A DNA stretch of 64,000 nt, from assembly GCF_030123105.1 (NCBI RefSeq), contig NZ_CP126095.1:6138001-6202000 (forward strand), written 5' to 3'. Below are positions 9,047-17,618 of the stretch, in pieces (position 1 is the first letter of the stretch; the number at the start of each line of letters is the position of its first letter). The notes below the pieces were generated by a model, which made no database searches, was not told where the DNA came from, and saw only the letters and a list, made by a program, of their open reading frames with translations. The DNA is from Paenibacillus sp. G2S3. GTDB lineage: Bacteria; Bacillota; Bacilli; Paenibacillales; Paenibacillaceae. Made by a program: the position numbers and the translations under genes.

Positions 9047-9308
9047 TGACCGTCTTCGTCGCAGAGTGATAATCATCTCTGAGCGGCTTCACTTTATGGT
9101 CTCATATGACGCTATTTGCAATTTTATCGCCTTTTGTGCAGGGTTTCGGACTCCAGCAAAGTTATTCCTCAGAAATAGGCTCATTTGGGGTGTTTTTCGA
9201 TGCAATAGCGGCTTTGGGGTCCGTCACCATTCCAAAAAAGCAATTATGCTGCGTTTAAGGTCAACTGAGTCCGATAGCGGCTTCGCGCACGCGAAATTAT
9301 CATCTAAT
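9047..9308. repeat. Non-coding region with nested inverted and direct repeats
   Basis: I see no convincing gene here. Short related words recur in both orientations. CGCTATTTGC (about 9110) is inverted to GCAATAGCGG (about 9202). CGGACTC (about 9148) is inverted to GAGTCCG (about 9269). ATAGCGGCTT occurs twice (about 9205 and 9275). It resembles interspersed non-coding repeats common in Bacillales/Paenibacillus intergenic regions, but no second copy is in this window. An open frame of 114 codons starting at 9066 has no ribosome binding site and looks spurious. Confidence 0.4.
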
Positions 9309-9357
9309 CAAAACGAAGATGCCCCAGCCACCATTTCATGGCTTATGGGACATCTTC
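9309..9357 (-). terminator. Terminator of minJ
   Basis: On the minus strand GAAGATG...GCCA pairs with TGGC...CATCTTC across an AAA-type loop and is followed by GTTTTGATT. It starts four bases after the minJ stop codon. Confidence 0.7.
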
Positions 9358-9360
9358 TAG

Positions 9361-10683
9361 TTATCCTTCCGCTGATTCCTTCTTGGCTTCAGCAGCTTTG
9401 TTCCGTTTGAGTCGGCCGCTCGGAAGATTGCGACTGCGAGTACCTGTCTTCATCGCGATGATGCTGAAGATGCTAGAAGGCTTCGCCTCCGCAGTAACCG
9501 CTCCATCTGTCTCCGGTACCAGAATGATGCCGAGCTGATGATGGTCCCCGTCGTAGATCGGGCTCTGAAGGTATTTGCTCTCCCCTTCACGGTTCTGCAC
9601 CTCCAGCTTGCAGAACGCTGGATTCATGCGCAGCGCCTCATGTAGCTGCGCGGCATCGGTCAACAGGACCCCGTTGACCTTCAGTAAAATCTCGCCGGGC
9701 AGAATGCCCAGCTCCTGCCCGGGACTGCCCGGCAGCACGGCCAGCACCTTGCGGCCGCGCGGTGGATGCACGAAGATGGGGCTGATGCTGCGCTCTTCCA
9801 GAGCGCTGTACCAGCTTAACCCTTCGTGCAGCACCATCGCTGCGAGCGCCGCGAGCAGGGTCAGCGGGCTCCACCAAGCGGCAAGCAGGCTTAAGCCGAG
9901 CAGGACGATGCTGTAAATCAGCAGCCGTCCTGAAGTGCGGGCCGCCTTGCGCCCGGGCAACATGCCCTGTGTCATCTCGCTAAAGCCGATGATGACGGGC
10001 AAAGAGACAATGCCAAGCCCGCCGCCCAGCAGCGACTGCCATGGCAGATCCGTTCCTGCGCCCGAAGGGATCAGCAGGAACAACGGCAGCGGCCAGAAAG
10101 CCTGCAGCTGATAGCCGCCGACGACCATGCCGCGCTTGCCCTTCAAGAAGAGGGGTGTCGCAAGCTTCGCCCCTTGCCAGCGGGCCAGTAGCGCCTCCGC
10201 CATGTGCAGTAGCGCAGCTAGCACAAGCAAGGCGGGAATATCCATCTCCCGTATGGCTGTTGTAATATTTCCGACCGTTCCGCTATGTAAGGCATCCGGA
10301 AAGAAAGACAATACAAATTGAATCACGCCTAGTAGACCTATAGAATAAGCAAAGCACAAATACCGTACACGCAATAGCGATAACAGCACACTAACTACCC
10401 AAATGCAGGCTACAGCTGTACCTGATAAGGATACCCCTAACAATATGGCTGCAATAGACACCACTAGTCCCATTACCAGCCCGCTCCACACCGTTCGCCA
10501 CGTTTCTTGACCCCAGCTATGTAACTTCACATGAATCAGCTTACGTTCTAATGCCACCTGCCGACGGTAATACAACGCAATAAATATAATAGCAATATAG
10601 TAATATGGCTGGATCAATAAGTGTAAGAACGCAGTGCCCAAGCTTCCTAACCAATCCTGAATCACATTCAAACTGTTCGTCAC
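9361..10683 (-). CDS. minJ: MinJ-like polytopic membrane protein with PDZ domain (division topological factor)
   Basis: About 440 residues. The N-terminal ~310 residues contain seven or eight membrane helices. A PDZ domain follows at ~315-400 (GSPGQELGILPGEILLKVNG), then a basic tail. This architecture and the position beside ctpB and ftsEX match B. subtilis MinJ (YvjD), which links DivIVA to MinD at cell poles and septa. In B. subtilis swrA lies between ctpB and minJ; no swrA-like frame is seen here. The start is uncertain: GTG 10683 sits only one base from AAGGAG, whereas TTG at codon 5 is better spaced. A stretch at ~9.6-10.2 kb is much richer in GC than the neighbouring genes. Function is by synteny and architecture. 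Confidence 0.8.
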   Translation of the reverse strand: MTNSLNVIQDWLGSLGTAFLHLLIQPYYYIAIIFIALYYRRQVALERKLIHVKLHSWGQETWRTVWSGLVMGLVVSIAAILLGVSLSGTAVACIWVVSVLLSLLRVRYLCFAYSIGLLGVIQFVLSFFPDALHSGTVGNITTAIREMDIPALLVLAALLHMAEALLARWQGAKLATPLFLKGKRGMVVGGYQLQAFWPLPLFLLIPSGAGTDLPWQSLLGGGLGIVSLPVIIGFSEMTQGMLPGRKAARTSGRLLIYSIVLLGLSLLAAWWSPLTLLAALAAMVLHEGLSWYSALEERSISPIFVHPPRGRKVLAVLPGSPGQELGILPGEILLKVNGVLLTDAAQLHEALRMNPAFCKLEVQNREGESKYLQSPIYDGDHHQLGIILVPETDGAVTAEAKPSSIFSIIAMKTGTRSRNLPSGRLKRNKAAEAKKESAEG

Positions 10684-10820
10684 ACTCCTTTTCTTCCGGT
10701 TAATGATAAGTTTATAGCAAGCAGAGACGTCTTCGGCGTCCTTTAGAGAGGACAGAAGATTCTGCTGCGCATTGAACTGTACCCTTATGCCCTAAGTGTT
10801 TACCTTTTCTAATCTTAACA

Positions 10821-10852
10821 GAAAAAAAAGAAGGCTGAATTCAGCCTTCTTA
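10821..10852 (-). terminator. Terminator of ctpB overlapping its stop codon
   Basis: AGAAGGCTGAATTCAGCCTTCT is a perfect 22-base palindrome read on either strand; on the minus strand it is followed by eight T. The ctpB TAA stop touches its first arm. Confidence 0.85.
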
Positions 10853-12316
10853 CTTTTTCGACGCTGCCGCCTGAATTTCCTTCTGAATCTCAGCAATCCC
10901 TCTATTCCGTTGGTTGTCGTTGGCAGGGTCCTGGATCACCTTGATCAGTGCCACCTCCAGCGCCTCCGCGGTCTTGGCATCAATCATGCCTGTGACTTGA
11001 AGTTTCGCTACACTTTGGAATTTCTTCACTGCGTTCTTAGTGCCAGCATCGAAATAGCCATCTTTACGACCAGGCTTGTAACCTAAGCCATCCAGCATCG
11101 TCTGTGCACTCTTCACATCAGCGTTGTTCATGTTATATTGCAGCGTCACGCTCTTGTTAATCGGAGCCACTGAGAAGTAATCCGGCTGCGCTACCGCGAT
11201 ATCCGGTTTAATCCCCTTGCCGTGAATCCATGTACCGTCCGGTGTAAGCCATTTAGCAATGGTAACCTTCAGCAAGCTGCCGTCTCCAAGCTGTTTGTCA
11301 AAGCTCGTCTGCACCGTGCCCTTACCAAATGAATTATCACCAATTAGCTTAGCTCCCGCTGACTGCTGCAAGGCACCCGCCAATATTTCCGAGGCGCTCG
11401 CGCTACCTTTATTCATTAGCACTACTACTGGATAAGCCTTGCTCGATCCCTTGGAGGTACTAACTTCGCGTTTTTTATCTTTGTACTCTATTTGCACTAT
11501 GTTTTTGCCAGCTGGAACGAACTCTTCAGCCATTTCAATAACAATTGGGAGGACACCGCCTGGATCATTACGAACGTCAATGACCAATCCCTTCATGCCT
11601 TGCTTCTCTAGCTTCCCAAGCTCTTCCTTGAATCGTTCTGCGGTATTTAGGGAGAACTGAGTGACTTCGATTACACCTACTCCGTCTTTTTCCATGGTCG
11701 AGTAGACCGTCTCAAGCTTCACATCATCCCGAGTAAGAGCGAACTCCAGAGGCTCGGCAGAGCCGGAACGTTGTATTTTCAAAGTAGCCTTACTGCCTTT
11801 AGGTCCGCGGATCTTCGCAACAGCTGCATTCAGATCCATACCTTCTAGCGATTCTCCGTTAACGGACAGAATGATATCTTTGGCCTGAATTCCTGCTTTT
11901 TCAGCAGGTGAACCCTTGATTGGGGAGACCACGACTACCTTGCCGTTATCTGAAGAGACTTCTGCACCGATACCTGAAAAGGAACCCTCAATGCTCTCTT
12001 CAAATTTCTCAGCAGTTTCTTTGCCCATATAGTTGGAATAGGGATCGCCTAGCGCTTCCATCATACCGTTGACAGCACCATCTATCAGCTTCTCCCGATC
12101 TACCGTCTCGTAGTAATTGCTCTCAATCAAACTAAGAGCAGTCCCAAGCTTCTGGGATTCCTTCTGCTGTAGACCTGCAACCTGCAACGCAGAGGCTAAT
12201 CCTTGTCCTGCAGCTTGTCCAAAGACATGAGTATAACCCGTCACGCCCAAGGTTACTAAACTACCGCATAGCAGGGCAGCGATAATCATAAACGCCGCGG
12301 TGCTTTTTTTTAACAT
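10850..12316 (-). CDS. ctpB: C-terminal processing peptidase CtpB-like (S41 family)
   Basis: 488 residues from ATG 12316 (MLKKSTAAFMIIAALLCG), with GGTGGGAA upstream; an upstream in-frame extension lacks a ribosome binding site. A signal/anchor helix is at residues ~8-28. A PDZ domain spans ~115-190 (GIGAEV, GIQAKDIILSVNG). The S41 protease core has the nucleophilic serine in NKGSASASE (~303-310) and the general-base lysine in GDNSFGKG (~K332). A peptidoglycan-binding_1 domain is at ~395-455. CtpB cleaves membrane or secreted substrates; in B. subtilis it processes SpoIVFA during sporulation. The gene lies downstream of ftsE-ftsX-M23 and upstream of minJ, as in B. subtilis apart from the M23 gene. 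Confidence 0.93.
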   Translation of the reverse strand: MLKKSTAAFMIIAALLCGSLVTLGVTGYTHVFGQAAGQGLASALQVAGLQQKESQKLGTALSLIESNYYETVDREKLIDGAVNGMMEALGDPYSNYMGKETAEKFEESIEGSFSGIGAEVSSDNGKVVVVSPIKGSPAEKAGIQAKDIILSVNGESLEGMDLNAAVAKIRGPKGSKATLKIQRSGSAEPLEFALTRDDVKLETVYSTMEKDGVGVIEVTQFSLNTAERFKEELGKLEKQGMKGLVIDVRNDPGGVLPIVIEMAEEFVPAGKNIVQIEYKDKKREVSTSKGSSKAYPVVVLMNKGSASASEILAGALQQSAGAKLIGDNSFGKGTVQTSFDKQLGDGSLLKVTIAKWLTPDGTWIHGKGIKPDIAVAQPDYFSVAPINKSVTLQYNMNNADVKSAQTMLDGLGYKPGRKDGYFDAGTKNAVKKFQSVAKLQVTGMIDAKTAEALEVALIKVIQDPANDNQRNRGIAEIQKEIQAAASKK

Positions 12317-12440
12317 GATGTTCCCACCGTCCCTTCTTGTCCATCTCGTAAACAACTCTTATGTCCGTCCTGAAAGGTACGGTATCCCTTCCAGTATATA
12401 CCGTAGCATCAAATAATATGAGTTATGAGTTCCTTAAAAG

Positions 12441-13742
12441 TTAGAGATAAGGCATAGGATTTACTGTCTTACCATCAATCCGCACTTCAAAGTGAAGGTG
12501 AGGACCCGTTGAATTACCTGTGGAACCAGATTCAGCAATCACATCTCCGCGACTGACTCTATCGCCAGAACTAACTCGAATACCACCTTTGCGTATATGT
12601 CCGTAGAGGGTCCAAACGCCGCCTCCATGATCAATAATCACACAATATCCATAGCCGCTCATCCATTCAGCTATGATTACTGTTCCGGAATCCGCAGCAT
12701 GAATACTGGTTCCTTGTGGAACAGCAAAGTCAACCCCGGTGTGTACTTTGCCCTTTTCGCCTGTGATCGGATGTGTCCGTGGTCCATAAGAGGATGAGAT
12801 TCTTGCTGAACCTACAGGAAGTAGAAACGGTCCATCTCCACCTGAGTATCCCGTATCACTAGAGCTGGAGCTACTGCTTCCCTTACTAGCTGCAGCTGCA
12901 GCCCTCTTGGCAGCCTCCGCAGCTCGACGAGCCGCTTCCGCCTTAGCCGCTGCTGCTTTACGAGCCGCTTCCTCTGCCTTAATCTTATCCTTTTGCGTTT
13001 CTAGCGCAGAACGTTCGCTTGCCAATTTGACCAGCTTCTCATTCTGCTCCTCGTTCAAATCATCGCTTTCTTGAATTTGCTTGTCGTAGAATGCGATAAG
13101 CTCCTGCTTCTCAGCTTCTTTCTCCTTCAGCAGACTTCTCTGTTGCTCCAAAGAAGTGTACAGCTGCTTGGCTTGAGCGTATTGTCCCTCAAGCTCTTGT
13201 TTCTTCTCTATCACCGTCTGCTTGTCCAGCTTATGTTGCACTAGCAGCTCCTGATCCTGATCCACGATCATCTTAAGTGAATCCGCGCGATCTAGAAAAT
13301 CAGCGAAGCTTGTCGATGAGAGCAACACATCCAAGTAAGAAACCGCTCCATCGGTATACATTAACCGAACACGTGACCCTAAGACTTCCTCTCTGGAGGA
13401 GACTCGTACTTCTGCTTTATCCAATTCCGTTGCCGTCACATTCAAAGATTGTTCTGTATCGGAAATTTTGGTAGAGATTTCGGTCATTTTGCCCTTAACC
13501 TGATCCACTTGCTCTAAGACATACTGCAGATTAAGATTCGTTTTATTCTTATAATGCTGTGCTTCCTGCGTTTGGGACGCCGCTTTTTCCTGCTGCGCCT
13601 TAGCTTCCTGTACCTCTTTTTGCAGCTGCTTTAACTGCTTGTCAATTTCGGCAACACTTGTTTTTTTGGCATATCCGTCAGAGGGTTGGAATATAGTGAC
13701 AGCTAGTAACATTACGGCTAGTCCGGCGGCAATCTTCTTCAA
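12441..13742 (-). CDS. EnvC-like coiled-coil M23 (LytM) peptidase or amidase activator, partner candidate of FtsEX
   Basis: 433 residues from TTG 13742 (MKKIAAGLAVMLLAVTIF). The TTG is chosen because GGGGAG lies six bases before it; a GTG 21 bases upstream overlaps that site. Signal peptide ~1-25; long coiled coil rich in K, Q and E at ~30-250; an alanine-rich segment (KAEAARRAAEAAKRAAAAA) and a serine linker; then an M23/LytM domain (~320-430). The domain has the zinc ligands HTGVD and HLHFE and the catalytic SGYGYCVIIDHGGG region. The LytM active-site residues look intact, so it may be an active endopeptidase rather than a degenerate activator. It is the next gene after ftsX with a ~30-base gap. 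By analogy with FtsEX-EnvC (E. coli) and FtsEX-PcsB/CwlO, FtsEX probably controls it. Confidence 0.9.
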   Translation of the reverse strand: MKKIAAGLAVMLLAVTIFQPSDGYAKKTSVAEIDKQLKQLQKEVQEAKAQQEKAASQTQEAQHYKNKTNLNLQYVLEQVDQVKGKMTEISTKISDTEQSLNVTATELDKAEVRVSSREEVLGSRVRLMYTDGAVSYLDVLLSSTSFADFLDRADSLKMIVDQDQELLVQHKLDKQTVIEKKQELEGQYAQAKQLYTSLEQQRSLLKEKEAEKQELIAFYDKQIQESDDLNEEQNEKLVKLASERSALETQKDKIKAEEAARKAAAAKAEAARRAAEAAKRAAAAASKGSSSSSSSDTGYSGGDGPFLLPVGSARISSSYGPRTHPITGEKGKVHTGVDFAVPQGTSIHAADSGTVIIAEWMSGYGYCVIIDHGGGVWTLYGHIRKGGIRVSSGDRVSRGDVIAESGSTGNSTGPHLHFEVRIDGKTVNPMPYL

Positions 13743-13772
13743 CTCGCACTCCCCATCCTTCACTTTTTAATA

Positions 13773-14687
13773 TTAAACTTTCAAGAATCTTCGAATAGAA
13801 ACCGTACTTCCCCAGACGCCGATCAGTACGCCTAGCCCAACTAGCATACCGATGAGCAGCATCCAAATATCACCAAATGGAATCAGCTGCAATTGGAGCA
13901 TAGGATCTCCCTGTACGGACGACTCCAGACCGCTGTAACCCAAATACAAGATACCAGAGGTGATAAGCGATCCGATCAATCCGATCAGTGCCCCTTCTAT
14001 AAAGAACGGCCAGCGAATAAAATAATTTGTCGCGCCTACCAGCTTCATAATGCCAATCTCCTTACGACGGGCAAGAATCGTAACCCGAATCGTATTGGAA
14101 ATGAGAAACATAGACATGAGCGCCAGACCTGCTACAAAAATAAAACCAATGTTACGTACAGCGCGTGTTATTTTGAACAAGGTTTCTATCGAGCCCTTGC
14201 CATATTTGACTTTGTAAATGGGCTGGTCAGCATGTGTCTTGTTGAGTGCTTCAATCTTCTCAGCCACAAAGGCTACCGTAGTAGGTTCAACAACTTCTAC
14301 CTTTAGTGTATCTGGGAGAGGGTTATTGTCTTCATCGAACCCTTCCAGAAGCTCGGCTGCGTCTTTCCCCATATCTGCACGGAGATCTTTAAGTCCTTGG
14401 TCCTTGGAGATGAACGTGATCTTGCTGACCTCAGGCATATTGCCAATTTCAGTCTGCAAAGTCTCGCGCAGCTTCTGATCTACATTTAGTGCCAGATGCA
14501 CATTAATCTGTACCTGACTGTCTGCCTCATCTGCTACAGCATTTACATTCAGAACAAGAAGGATAAATACGCCTAGGATAAAGAGAGAGACGACAATGGA
14601 AATGATAGAAGCAATCGACATCCAGCCATTACGGAATACGCTTTTGAAGCCTTCCCGCAAGTGTCGCAAGAAGGTTTTAAAACTCAT
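13773..14687 (-). CDS. ftsX: Cell division protein FtsX (ABC permease-like)
   Basis: 304 residues from ATG 14687 (MSFKTFLRHLREGFKSV). GAGAGGGG is nine bases upstream; an ATG two codons earlier would be only three bases away from it. One helix at ~20-45, an extracellular loop of ~115 residues containing the FtsX external domain, then three C-terminal helices with the conserved cytoplasmic segment ARRKEIGIMKLVGATN. The gene overlaps the end of ftsE by 11 bases, as expected for translational coupling. FtsX transmits the ATPase cycle of FtsE to a periplasmic or wall-localised hydrolase; the M23 gene downstream is the obvious candidate. Confidence 0.95.
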   Translation of the reverse strand: MSFKTFLRHLREGFKSVFRNGWMSIASIISIVVSLFILGVFILLVLNVNAVADEADSQVQINVHLALNVDQKLRETLQTEIGNMPEVSKITFISKDQGLKDLRADMGKDAAELLEGFDEDNNPLPDTLKVEVVEPTTVAFVAEKIEALNKTHADQPIYKVKYGKGSIETLFKITRAVRNIGFIFVAGLALMSMFLISNTIRVTILARRKEIGIMKLVGATNYFIRWPFFIEGALIGLIGSLITSGILYLGYSGLESSVQGDPMLQLQLIPFGDIWMLLIGMLVGLGVLIGVWGSTVSIRRFLKV

Positions 14688-15363
14688 AGCCATATTCCCC
14701 TCTCGCCTGGTCTCTCACAATGTTTCCATTCTCAATCGCAAGCACCCGTTTGCGCATTTTGTTCACAATGTCTCTGTTATGGGTAGCCATTACAATCGTT
14801 GTTCCGCGAAAATTAATTTCGTCCAGCAGCTGCATAATGCCCCATGAAGTCTCAGGGTCCAAGTTTCCCGTAGGCTCGTCCGCAATAATAACTGACGGGT
14901 TGTTAACGATAGCCCGGGCAATTGCAATCCGCTGCTGCTCTCCACCTGAGAGCTGAGAGGGTTCACGATTTGCTTTATTTTTGAGTCCAACCAGATCGAG
15001 GACTTCATTCACACGTTTCTTGATGACCTTTTTCGGTGCTTCAATAACTTCCATGGCAAAAGCGACATTCTCATACGCCGTCATTCTTGGCAATAACCGA
15101 AAATCTTGAAATACAACGCCGATATTACGGCGAACATAAGGAATTTTACGTTGTTTGAGCTTCCCTATGTTAAAGCCTCCCACAGAAATTTGACCTTTAG
15201 TTGGCACTTCTTCTCTATAAATCAATTTCATAAAAGTAGATTTACCCGCGCCGGATGGACCGACAACATACACAAATTCATTGCGGTCAATTTTTACTGA
15301 AACTCCTTGCAGTGCGTGAGTTCCGTTAGGGTATGTCTTCCAAACATCTTGCATTTCAATCAT
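14677..15363 (-). CDS. ftsE: Cell division ATP-binding protein FtsE
   Basis: 228 residues from ATG 15363 (MIEMQDVWKTYPNGTHALQG), with GGAAGTGAG upstream; a TTG five codons earlier is less likely. Walker A GPSGAGKST, Q-loop VFQDFRLLPRM, signature LSGGEQQR, Walker B VIIADEPTGNLDP and switch histidine MATHN are intact, and the length is normal for FtsE. It begins the ftsE-ftsX-M23-ctpB-minJ series. The 229 bases upstream are shared with the divergent VanW gene and should hold both promoters. I could not pick a clear one. Confidence 0.96.
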   Translation of the reverse strand: MIEMQDVWKTYPNGTHALQGVSVKIDRNEFVYVVGPSGAGKSTFMKLIYREEVPTKGQISVGGFNIGKLKQRKIPYVRRNIGVVFQDFRLLPRMTAYENVAFAMEVIEAPKKVIKKRVNEVLDLVGLKNKANREPSQLSGGEQQRIAIARAIVNNPSVIIADEPTGNLDPETSWGIMQLLDEINFRGTTIVMATHNRDIVNKMRKRVLAIENGNIVRDQARGEYGYEF

Positions 15364-15592
15364 TTTCTCACTTCCCAATTATGACATTTTCCACTTGTGT
15401 GAATCGACAGGGTCCAGCGTAAGTTTCCATAAACTTCAATATTTCCGCAATGTATCTATTGTAACAAATCTGTAACTGATTGAGTACCCCGTATCTGCCC
15501 CACTATTCGAAAGTTTTGTAATGTCTGTACATATACATATAAAAAGCACCTACGGTGCCGCTCGCAGATGCCATTTAGGAAGGAGCTTATTC

Positions 15593-17020
15593 ATGAAAAA
15601 AATCCATCTGGCCCTCATAGTAGTCACTGCTCTCATTCTTATCGGTTCATTAATATATGGGGGACTTCATCTATATGGCAACAAAAGCACGCTTCCAAAG
15701 GGTACAACCCTTGCCGGATGGGAGGTAGGCGAGCTGAACATCTCAGAGGTTCGTTCCGAGCTGAAGAAGAAGCTACAGGCCCTTGAATCTATCCCCCTTG
15801 TACTGAAGTTCAAAGAGAATTCTGAGCTTACCCTCAAGCTTAAACAAGCTGGAATGACCTATGAAGCCGCAGCTTTTGAGCAAGGTTTGCAAGATCTTAC
15901 GGAAGGGCCGCTATGGGATCGTGTAAAAGCCCGCTACAGCTTCCCCCAGAATTGGAGTCTTGAAGCCCATCTGGACATTGCTCAATTAAAGACTATCCTA
16001 AGTTCCGCTTGGGAGAGAGAATCCTTCGGTGAACCAGTGGATGCTACGCGGCGAATTACTGGGGATGATCGTGTAGTGTACACGTCTGAGAAGACTTCCC
16101 TTGAGGTAGACTGGACAGGAATGGTGACCTCACTATCAACCGCTGCCCCCACTCGTTTTACTCGTCTGATCGCGCTGCAAGAGAATGGGATTACAATGGA
16201 AGTTCCTTTAACCATATTACAGCCGGACATCACTCTAAATGCTTTAAAAGAGCAAGGCATTGAGCGAAAAATCATGCAATTCAGCACCTCTCTCGGCGCA
16301 AGTGGACCTGGACGAATCTACAACGTTGAATCAGCGGCCAAAGCTGTGAATGGAACCGTGCTCCCACCTGGAGCTGTTTTTGACTATGGCAAAGCTATTG
16401 AAAAAGCAAAAATAGAATACGGCTTCCGCGAAGCGCCAGTCATTGTGAACGGTAAGCTACAGGCCGGTGTCGGGGGTGGAATCTGCCAAGTTTCCAGTAC
16501 TCTGTACAACGCCGCTCTGCGCACCGGACTGGAGATTGTGGAGCGCCGCAACCACTCCTTGCCGGTCAACTATTTACCCAAAGGCCAAGATGCAACGTTC
16601 GCAGAAGGCTATATCAACTTCCGTTTTCGCAATACGACCGGCAAATATTTAGTCATTAAAGCGGCTGTGCAAGGTCGATCACTAACGATCAAGTTCTTTG
16701 GTACCTTTCCGCAAAATGTTACTTATAGAGTTCATTCACAAATCGTAGAGGTGCTGCCTCCAGTCGACAAATACGTAAACGATTCTTCCCTCCCTCGTGG
16801 AGGCTCACGCGTTATACAAAATGGGAAAACCGGATATGTTGTTGAGACTTACAGCACCCGGTTTGTTGACGGTAAATCCACTGAGGTAAAGAAATTATCC
16901 CGCGATGTGTACTACGCACAAAAACGATTAATCGCCATCAATCGCGGAGGCGTAAGTAAATCTGTTATTCCAGAAGCACCTAGAAAGCAGTTGGTAGAGG
17001 ATGGCGTTCGAAGTGAATAG
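15593..17020 (+). CDS. VanW family protein with peptidoglycan-binding-like and G5-like domains
   Basis: 475 residues from ATG 15593 (MKKIHLALIVVTALI), with AGGAGC eight bases upstream; 24 upstream codons lack a ribosome binding site. One N-terminal membrane helix (residues ~7-25), then a region resembling the PG_binding_4 (PEGD) repeat that precedes VanW in B. subtilis YoaR-like proteins. The VanW domain spans ~250-385 (GRIYNVESAAKAVNG, GVGGGICQVSSTLYNAAL, RRNHSLPVNYLPKGQDAT). A C-terminal ~75-residue G5-like region is rich in aromatic and basic residues. It is probably an extracytoplasmic, membrane-anchored cell-wall protein. VanW function is unknown despite its name from vancomycin clusters. 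It is divergent from ftsE. Confidence 0.88.
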   Translation: MKKIHLALIVVTALILIGSLIYGGLHLYGNKSTLPKGTTLAGWEVGELNISEVRSELKKKLQALESIPLVLKFKENSELTLKLKQAGMTYEAAAFEQGLQDLTEGPLWDRVKARYSFPQNWSLEAHLDIAQLKTILSSAWERESFGEPVDATRRITGDDRVVYTSEKTSLEVDWTGMVTSLSTAAPTRFTRLIALQENGITMEVPLTILQPDITLNALKEQGIERKIMQFSTSLGASGPGRIYNVESAAKAVNGTVLPPGAVFDYGKAIEKAKIEYGFREAPVIVNGKLQAGVGGGICQVSSTLYNAALRTGLEIVERRNHSLPVNYLPKGQDATFAEGYINFRFRNTTGKYLVIKAAVQGRSLTIKFFGTFPQNVTYRVHSQIVEVLPPVDKYVNDSSLPRGGSRVIQNGKTGYVVETYSTRFVDGKSTEVKKLSRDVYYAQKRLIAINRGGVSKSVIPEAPRKQLVEDGVRSE

Positions 17021-17029
17021 ATTACCTAT

Positions 17030-17068
17030 AAAAAAACGGTCAAACCTCATGAGGTTCTGACCGTTTTT
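17030..17068 (+). terminator. Terminator of the VanW-family gene
   Basis: AAAAAACGGTCA (17031) pairs with TGACCGTTTTT (17058-17068), enclosing an AACCTCATGAGGTT palindrome. A strong symmetric terminator that could act in both directions. Confidence 0.88.
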
Positions 17069-17170
17069 GCTTGTGGATCTATTTTACCTGTAGATGACCT
17101 TTTCCGCCTTTAAAATTTACGATCAGGAGGTACATTAGAAGTAGACCTATAGTCAGAAAGGATGAACACC

Positions 17171-17572
17171 ATGTCAACAGCTCTTGTAAATGATCTTTCT
17201 AATATTGTCCGCAGTGCACCTGCTATTTTTGCCTCACGTACTTGCAGAGAAGCCCTTCGCGTAATGTTCCAGCATCCAGAATCTAAATGCATCGTCGTCT
17301 GTAACGCCACGAATGAACCGCTTGGATTGTTAATGAGCGAACGATTCTTTTTAAAAGCCACCGGAAGATCAGGGGTAGATCTGTTCTACAGAGAACCTGC
17401 CATGAAGCTTATGAACAAAACTCCACTTATCTATGATATCTCCACTCCACTTGAAGCTGTATTAGCTAATGCTATGAGCCGCCCAGATCCTATGAAGAAT
17501 GATTGTGTCATTATTACCCGTAAAGGCAAATTCGCAGGTGTTGTTTATATCTCTGACCTGAAGCGCAGTTAA
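17171..17572 (+). CDS. Stand-alone CBS-domain protein
   Basis: 133 residues from ATG 17171 with AAAGGA about nine bases upstream; an ATG at 17162 is in frame but overlaps that site. Two CBS-like halves are visible: ~20-60 (SKCIVVCNATNEPLGLLMSE) and ~85-130 (CVIITRKGKFAGVVYISDLK). The linker with FYREPAMKLMNKTPLIYDIS resembles the CBS pair found in some EAL/GGDEF c-di-GMP signalling proteins. CBS pairs bind adenine nucleotides. No catalytic partner is fused or adjacent, so a regulatory or sensor role is only inferred. The gene is flanked by terminators and seems monocistronic. Confidence 0.75.
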   Translation: MSTALVNDLSNIVRSAPAIFASRTCREALRVMFQHPESKCIVVCNATNEPLGLLMSERFFLKATGRSGVDLFYREPAMKLMNKTPLIYDISTPLEAVLANAMSRPDPMKNDCVIITRKGKFAGVVYISDLKRS

Positions 17573-17618
17573 TTCATAGCCCCTACCATCATCTTTCCTC
17601 TAATACCTTCCTCTTTCC

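Noticed and set aside
9066..9410. 114-codon open frame on the plus strand
   Set aside because: It lies in repetitive non-coding DNA, overlaps the minJ terminator and 3' end, and has no plausible start signals.
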